Origin: Camillea tinctor
Taxonomy: Eukaryota; Ascomycota; Sordariomycetes; Xylariales; Xylariaceae
DNA length: 64,000 bases
Assembly: GCA_022578605.1 (NCBI GenBank)
Contig: MU394052.1
Location: 620,001-684,000 of the forward strand
Direction: 5' to 3'
Part shown: piece after piece, positions 58,132 to 64,000 of the stretch
How positions within the stretch are numbered: position 1 is the first letter of the stretch
How the letters are laid out: every line of letters begins with the position of its first letter
Position numbers and translations under genes: made by a program
Notes under the pieces: model-generated
The model's database searches: none
What the model was told of the DNA's origin: nothing
What the model saw: only the letters and a program-made list of their open reading frames with translations

Positions 58132-60926
58132 TTACACCCTAGCGGTAGGGTCGTGCTGCTTCTCCTCCTCGAAGCGCTCCCTCACGTACTCGAGGGCGTC
58201 GGCTGAGGTAGGGGGCCGCGGGGGTGCGACGTTGCGGCGGAAGATGTGATGGTTCCAGAAGTAGAGGACCTGGGCGATACCGTAGCGCACTATTATATAC
58301 AGCGTTAGTAACTACTATACTAACCAATTTTATATATGTGTGTTTTGAGATCTGTGTCTCTAGAGTCCAGAAACGCAATTTTTACTTCACGAGATAAGGT
58401 TACATAGGATATAAAAGGGGTAAATGCAGAGCTCTCTCTCTCTACCCTTTCCCCCGAAAAGAAAAAGCAGAAAAACTTACTCGTGCTGCGCAGGGGTACG
58501 TCGAATACGGCGTCGAGCTCCTCCAGTGTCTTCTCCTTGGTCTCGGGCACGAACAGCAGCACCATCACCCAGCCGGCCAAGTTCCAGGCCGCGTACCAGG
58601 AGAAGGCCCCGGCCTCGGTCCACGATTGCACCATCGACGGCCACGTCAGCGAGATGACCGCGTTGAAGAGCCAGGTTGTCGCCGTCGCGAGCGACATGCC
58701 GATGGGTCGGATATAGAGTGGGTACGCTTCTGCGCTGTATGTGAAGGGGACAGGCTAAAAAGAAAAGAAATTAGTAGAGGATGGGGAAATGGATTAGCTG
58801 AAGATTCTTCTCTTTACTTACACCTTCTCCTGGCGAGTAGACCACGCCATACAAATATATACCCAGCGCGATGCAGGCAACATGTGCGGTGCTCTGTTCA
58901 GGTATATAGAAGCTGAACCCCGTGAAGAACAGGAATAGAGCCATGAGCTGTGGCGCACTGTCGTGTTAGTTTCAGGTTTCAATGGTTAAGTTCAGGGTGG
59001 AGCGAAGAGAATTCTTAGAATAGAGGAGCGCAGTATATGGAAACTCACGGGGAAGGTGGTGAGGAGGAGGTTCCGCCGGCCGAACGTGTCGATTGTGTAG
59101 AAAGCGGGCAGCGCAAAGAGAAAGTTAACGACGCCGAAGCCGAGCGATGCCGCCAGCGCGGCCTGCTCGCCGAAACCACTGTCGATGAAGATGTTGGTAG
59201 AGTAGTAACTATGGTAAACAAGAGGGCGTCAGCAATCGCCAAGGAAGGCAACTCTTCCTACAGGCTTTAACGCCTCCAATATGATAAGGAATGAAAGGGG
59301 GAGGTCTAATACGCACGCAATCGCGTTTACACCGCAGAATTGTTGGAGGAACATGACAATCTCAGAGGCCAGCGCAGCATTGCGGTTCCGTCGGATCGTC
59401 AGGATCTCCTTGATTTTGCTCTGGCCGATATTCATAGTCTCCTTTTCGATTTGCAGGAGAGTGTCCATATAGAACAGGTCGCGCGCGGCTTGGACCTTGG
59501 TGAACCGGAGCTGGCAGATAGATTTGTAGGCATCCATATGCCTGTCTTTAGTGAGATACCACCGAGGCGACTGAACAGGTCTTATTAGAAAACTCGAATT
59601 TGCTTATTTTTGGGAAACATGACACATGACACATACCTCAGGCGTGAAGTATACGAGGAAGCAGACGAACACAGCGGGGATCATAGCCGACCCCATCATG
59701 AGACGCCAGTTTAGACCGATGATGCCAGATAGGTCGGGCACATGATAGAATGCTAGGTCGGCTACGTAGCCCATCATGATTCCGAAGGCAGTCCACATCT
59801 GCCATTGCATGACAAGAGCCCCTCGTAGCTTGGGTGGGGAGCATTCCGCAGCGAACATAGCTATAGGATCAGTTAGTCGTCTTCAATTGCGCCGTAGAAG
59901 AGGGGATAACTAACGAGTCGTGGCTGACTTAGGGCCAATGCCTAGGCCGAGGGCGAATCTGGCAATGAACATGTGCCACCAGGTGTTCGTGAAGGCTGTT
60001 AGATCAAGACATTCTTATAAGTCGTCACGGTTTCTACACTTACAGTAAAGGATTGCCAGAAGCAAGCTGCGGCCGAGATAAGACATGAGATGAAGACCGA
60101 GCCGCGACGGCCGAATTTCTTGTTCATCGGCTCTGTGAGCCAGCAGCCGAGAAATGCACAACAGATATAGGGGGCGGCTAAAAGGGTTATCGACAGATTA
60201 GACCTAAATTCACTTTCTCGAGACCCCCCCCTTTTATATAAGTACTATTTTGGATGCGGACTTACAGTTCGTCAGGCCCAAGAGCCAAGCATCTAATACA
60301 CATTTTACGTCAGAGATATATAGGCCAAGATAAGATATAGAGAGAAAAAGAGAAAAAGGGCGGTTATATAGATAGATAGGTAAGTATTATCCAAGGTCTA
60401 GCTTACCTCGCTGCGAGTTATCGTCACCGATACCAAAGAAGTCCTTGTAGAAGAATTGCGCGCCGTTCACAACCGTCTCGTCCATGCCCTGGACGGCGGC
60501 GCACAGAGAGCAGATGACGATGACGGCGTAGAGCATGGCGGGGTTGGACCACTTGTGGGTGATCTCGCGCTCGAGCGCGCTCCGCTCGTCGGCCGTGAGC
60601 CCGTCGATGGCATCGTACTGGTTGTAGTTGCCCGCGATGACGGCGCCGAGCCGGAAGGCGCGCACGTCGTCCTCGGCGGTGATGCTGTGCTTCGCGCAGT
60701 ACTCTTCGCCGCGCCGAGACAGCTCCTCGGTAGTCAGGCCCGCGAGGGGGTGCTCGAGCCGCGCCGAGGCCTCGAGGCGCTTGCGGTGCTCCTCGTCGAG
60801 GTTACTGCTGAGCCGGTTCTCGACCTCGTCGTGTGAGATCGAGCCCTTCCCCGGGGTGGCGATCTTTTCCCCGACTACGCCGCTGATGCCGCCATCTCCT
60901 GAATCGTTCTCTGGCTTGGAAGACAT
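58132..60926 (-). CDS. MFS sugar-porter transporter, ten exons; frame break at exon 3/4 junction
   Basis: Plasma-membrane hexose/polyol-type permease of the sugar porter family. Exons in transcript order: 60926-60407, 60292-60266, 60177-60044, 59995-59915, 59860-59637, 59570-59317, 59208-59049, 58947-58822, 58754-58481, 58289-58132, about 655 residues if joined. The ~125-residue hydrophilic N-terminus precedes the first membrane span. Family signatures are clear: [29 protein letters not shown] (the loop 2-3 motif), [33 protein letters not shown] (PESPR-type), [23 protein letters not shown] and [17 protein letters not shown] (PETKG-type). Most junctions keep frame, but joining ACT|GTAAGT (exon 3 end) to CTAACAG|CC (exon 4 start) shifts by one base, which suggests a mutation, a sequence error or an unusual splice. 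No regulatory site could be assigned. Confidence 0.82.
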
Positions 60927-63538
60927 TGGGGTTTAATCCAAGAGTTGAACGGATACGCGACACACAATGACTCGAATTGCCTTTTCTATTCCCTATCGAT
61001 ACAATGGTGATACTACGGAGTGCTGACTCGCATAATGGGATTCGCAGATGAATTTGAAGGATGACTTGAGCCAACTTTGAGTGAAAACACTTGAAGGAGG
61101 GAAAGGGAAGGGGGAAAGGGGGAAGATACAAAGACTGCGGGAAGAGGCGGGGAAGTCGGGGTATATTAGTCTTTAGGCCAGACAAGAAGACTATCGGGGC
61201 CCTTTGTTATTTACCAACAGCTCCATCATGCATACACATGCCTATACGTATCTATCTACACATATAGTGGGATACTCGGGCTTGTACCACTAGGGTTCCA
61301 AGGGACGATGGTCATAGTAAAAGCTCGGCTGAGTAGGCACCCACTAGTATGCCTAGCAGTGCCTTGGCGAGGCGTGATGATGCGCCGACAGGATGGATTC
61401 GTATGCTGTCGTCGACGAATCCTAGCCTGGCGTGAGATCGGCTAGATGTAGGATAGCACAAGGGGGGGTTGGTGCTGGCTCGATGATAGGATCTGACTTC
61501 GACGTCATTATACCCGTGTGGTACGTTAGACAACAAGGTTGACTCTGACCATAACCTCTTCTTCGTCCTTTTCTCTCTCCCTCTCTTTCTCTATCTTCTG
61601 GCGTATACAGGTAAGCCTAGACGAATCAGAAGAGACGCCTGGCCTGGTTGACCGGGGGGTTGAACTGGGCAGACAGGCAAGGTATGAAGAGACGATGACG
61701 TTGTATCCCGACACCATCAAAGCCGTCAACCATCGGTTGTGTTTCCCGCAGTGTGCTTCTTTCTCGACCACGCAGCCACGCAAGGGCTGAGGCAACGACG
61801 GCACCATGTGCCGAGTACCTAATCAAGTCTAGCTAGCAGCAAGCCGTCTAGGTAGGCTGGGATATTCGGAGCTGCTTCTGCATGACCTAGAGCTATCCAG
61901 CCTTGTCGATCACTTTCGCAGGACCAGGATAGGATTTCAAATTAATGAGTGGGATACTAGTTAGTATACATATTCATACACATATACATATGCATGGATA
62001 CCTAGGTAGGTAGGTAGATAGGTAGGTAAGGGGCATGGCAGCATGGGGTATAGTCGTAGATGAGGGATAGAAATATAGATATAAGGATGTGGGTGGTGTG
62101 TGTTAGCGGGTATACTTACCTATCTGTGTCAGTAGAATATGATATTCTTCCTTTCAAGGTGTTGATGTAAGATAGAGATGATCTAACTAGGTATGTAGCT
62201 GGTGAGGTTGACATGTCAAATGAAGCTTTAATGCTAAGCTTAGCTTGTGGAGCCGGTACATAACTTATAAACTCGTTTAACGCTACTGGGCAGCGGCAAG
62301 AGAACCCGTCGAGTTTAGTGCTTTCCATCCTTCCCCCAGTGCCATGCTAGTCAGTTAACCTAGTATCTTGCTTACACCCTCTTCCTTCCAGTACAGTTAC
62401 ACTACGGTTACACTACAGTTACACTAACTAGGACTTTTTGTCTTTACGGCTCCGCCGAACAACCTTTTCTCTCCCCGCGTTTTTTTTAATTCGTTTGCTC
62501 CACTATCTTTTTACCTGCGCGACTTCACTGCTTCTCAGCCTTGATCTCTGAAGTGTGTAAGTGACTACATCCATGAATACAGATCTGTACATAAGAGGGG
62601 CCAAGAATTTAGGATTCGCCCACCCTGCACTACATACTATGTATGACATAATTCTCTGAGCTTCTATGGGGGGGGGGGGTACTTAAGGTACCTTTACCTA
62701 GGTAACGGTTATATCCCCATCTGCTCATTTCCCAAGTTGGTTGACCTGTTTTCCTCACCTACTTTTCCCCAATTCTTTTTATTCATGTTCGGCACCGAAA
62801 CTGCTAGTTAAGAGGTGAGCCAACCAATAGTAAATACCCGTTCGACATCGCAGTTTAGTTTGAGTATAATGTCCGTGATGTCGGCACTGACTTCTTGGCT
62901 CCGGCTCTTGTGAGAAGAGTACTAACCCGATGTACTCAATATATATAGATACATTATTTGACTCTACACGGTCCTCCGCCGAAGTTCCCCGCAGCATCCG
63001 TCATAGTCACATAACGCCATCTGGAATAAGCTATGCAAAGACGGCATCCTCGTGTGGCTTGACTAGGATATGAATCCTTCTGTAGCTGAAGAGGGTAGGT
63101 AGATAGGCGACAACGCGTCCTCGCTTCATCTACAGGTGATCATGTTGTAATCTAGTAATCTGGTGGCGCATCTTCTGGAGGGGATTGGTCTCTCAATCTA
63201 ACTATACGCCGTATGTGATTATCATAAGGTAATATGTAAGAAAATAGCCAGAATTTGCCTACATGTGCTCGGATCAGGAAACACTCGAAAAAAAAATAAA
63301 CAGGATAGCTTTGTTAGTTTTGCCATCATTGTTGTTGTTTTTTTTTCCTAGACTTTGTGCCTCGGGGTATCTAAGACTATGCCTAACCTATGTAACGCCA
63401 TCCATGCAATCCATAACTGTACATAACCGCTTTCGGTCCATAAAATAAACACATGATCGTCGACGCTGGGGCACCCTCCTACATATGTCGAACATGGCCC
63501 CAACGCCCCATTTCCTCGTGGCCACGTCGGGGGCGTTT
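60927..63538. other. Intergenic region
   Basis: About 2.6 kb with no supported gene. The left part (60927-61190) is the transporter promoter and leader (- strand), with GGAAAGGGAAGGG-type tracts at 61097-61125. Elsewhere there are TACCTAGGTAGG-type words (61995-62030, 62685-62705), a short imperfect repeat ACAGTTACACTAC (about 62393-62430), a G10 run near 62658-62668, and AT-rich sequence. The right end (about 63350-63538) is 3' UTR of the next gene. Confidence 0.5.
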
Positions 63539-63939
63539 TCAATCTGGTGAGGAAAACATCCTTTTGGGAGGGGTATTGAAATCTTCATGTATGCTGCCCC
63601 TGTTTTTCGCTCGTCGGCGCTTCAATGCCGACCATTCCATCTTCCACGCCGAAATGCTTTCTCGAAGGTCGTGATCGGCATCCTTAGGAACGTAGCTGAG
63701 ACACTGAACCTCGATCGCCTTTAGCTGAATCTGTAGGTTGAGCATCTCCATCTCACCTTCATTCCGTTCACTTTCGCTTTCCCAACATTAGTTAGGCAAT
63801 GTTTTTTTTTTTTTCATCGGTGAAATCGAGGGTAACTGGGTGAAACTCACAGTTCCTTCACCCTTCTCTCTAGGAAGAGGATCCGCTGAGCGGCGCGTTC
63901 CGCGCGTGTGATGAGAAGGTCGTGTATGTGCTGCAGCAT
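63539..63939 (-). CDS. Coiled-coil protein, 3' part (partial at window edge)
   Basis: No named family recognised. Two exons, 63939-63851 and 63776-63539, are joined across a 74-bp intron (GTGAGT donor, AAG acceptor) with frame kept, giving at least 108 residues. Sequence parts: HIHDLLITRAERAAQRILF, then ERRVKEL, EMEMLNLQIQLKAIEVQ, DLRESISAWKMEWSALKRRR and a basic end; most is heptad-like coiled coil. The ATG at 63937-63939 could be the start, but it is directly followed by CTGCAG, which could instead be the acceptor of an upstream intron, so the gene may extend past 64000. Function unknown. Confidence 0.55.
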
Positions 63940-64000
63940 GTATCAGTATAAAGCATTGGCTGGGACTGGGAAGGGCGGGGGGTTGCTTGCATCAGACTCC
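63940..64000. other. Right edge: leader or intron of the coiled-coil gene
   Basis: 61 bp of GC-moderate sequence with a C/G-rich stretch. On the - strand it is either 5' leader or an intron ending at CTGCAG (63931-63936). It cannot be resolved within the window. Confidence 0.35.

Noticed and set aside
54182..60926. Biosynthetic or virulence cluster (Stc1-domain gene, secreted protein, sugar transporter)
   Set aside because: No biosynthetic enzyme or pathway regulator is present, the genes are on different strands with wide spacers, and two look broken.
1..64000. tRNA or 5S rRNA genes
   Set aside because: Looked for GGTTCRANTCC-type B boxes on both strands by eye and found none with a matching A box and cloverleaf; a covariance-model scan would be needed to exclude them fully.

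Overview
The window reads as nuclear DNA of a filamentous ascomycete (Pezizomycotina, most likely Sordariomycetes). The evidence is: many short GT-AG introns (about 50-120 bp) with CTAAC-type branch points; gene content typical of the group (Rho1, Elongator subunit 1, a Ypd1-type phosphotransfer protein, an Ime2-type kinase, a DUF3984-like protein, an Stc1-domain protein); long pyrimidine-rich leaders; and a block destroyed by C-to-T mutation of the RIP kind. No tRNA, rRNA, CRISPR or bacterial-style operon was found. All gene models come from reading frames and splice signals by eye; family names are from memory of the families, without any search.

Layout. 1-12.3 kb: a 29-residue, five-cysteine protein split by an intron (+, 2185-2622); Rho1 GTPase (-, 5464-6615); mitochondrial ribosomal protein uL24m (+, 10927-12238). 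12.8-19 kb: Elongator subunit 1 (-, five exons), convergent with uL24m and divergent from a DUF3984-like gene (+); a perfect 15-bp inverted repeat lies in the shared 775-bp upstream region. 19-31.6 kb: four + strand genes: Ypd1-like phosphotransfer protein, AKAP7-like 2H phosphoesterase, a coiled-coil protein, and a fungal family with two C2H2-like clusters. 36-43 kb: an Hsp70-like ATPase and an Ime2-type kinase, both on the - strand.

43-54 kb holds no intact gene. Its core (46218-49956) is a very AT-rich 3.74-kb transposon that I delimited by 15-bp terminal inverted repeats (14/15 match) and a 3-bp CAA target duplication. A degraded transposase on its - strand still reads as PIF/Harbinger although nine stops interrupt it. 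A ~170-bp palindromic island without RIP-like decay sits inside the transposase region. A second decayed reading frame lies on the + strand.

54-64 kb: an Stc1-domain (LIM-like) protein, a small secreted-type protein whose frame appears broken, a ten-exon sugar-porter transporter whose exon 3/exon 4 junction does not keep frame under GT-AG splicing, and the 3' part of a coiled-coil gene running to or past the right edge.

The genes are independent housekeeping, signalling or lineage-specific genes rather than a co-regulated cluster. One thematic link is that an Stc1-type protein (a heterochromatin adaptor in fission yeast) lies 4 kb from a RIP-type AT-rich block, but this is proximity only. 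I did not find a clear new multi-gene system. The most novel items are the 29-residue cysteine protein, the relic Harbinger element with its nested palindromic island, and the two possibly broken genes at 57 and 60 kb.
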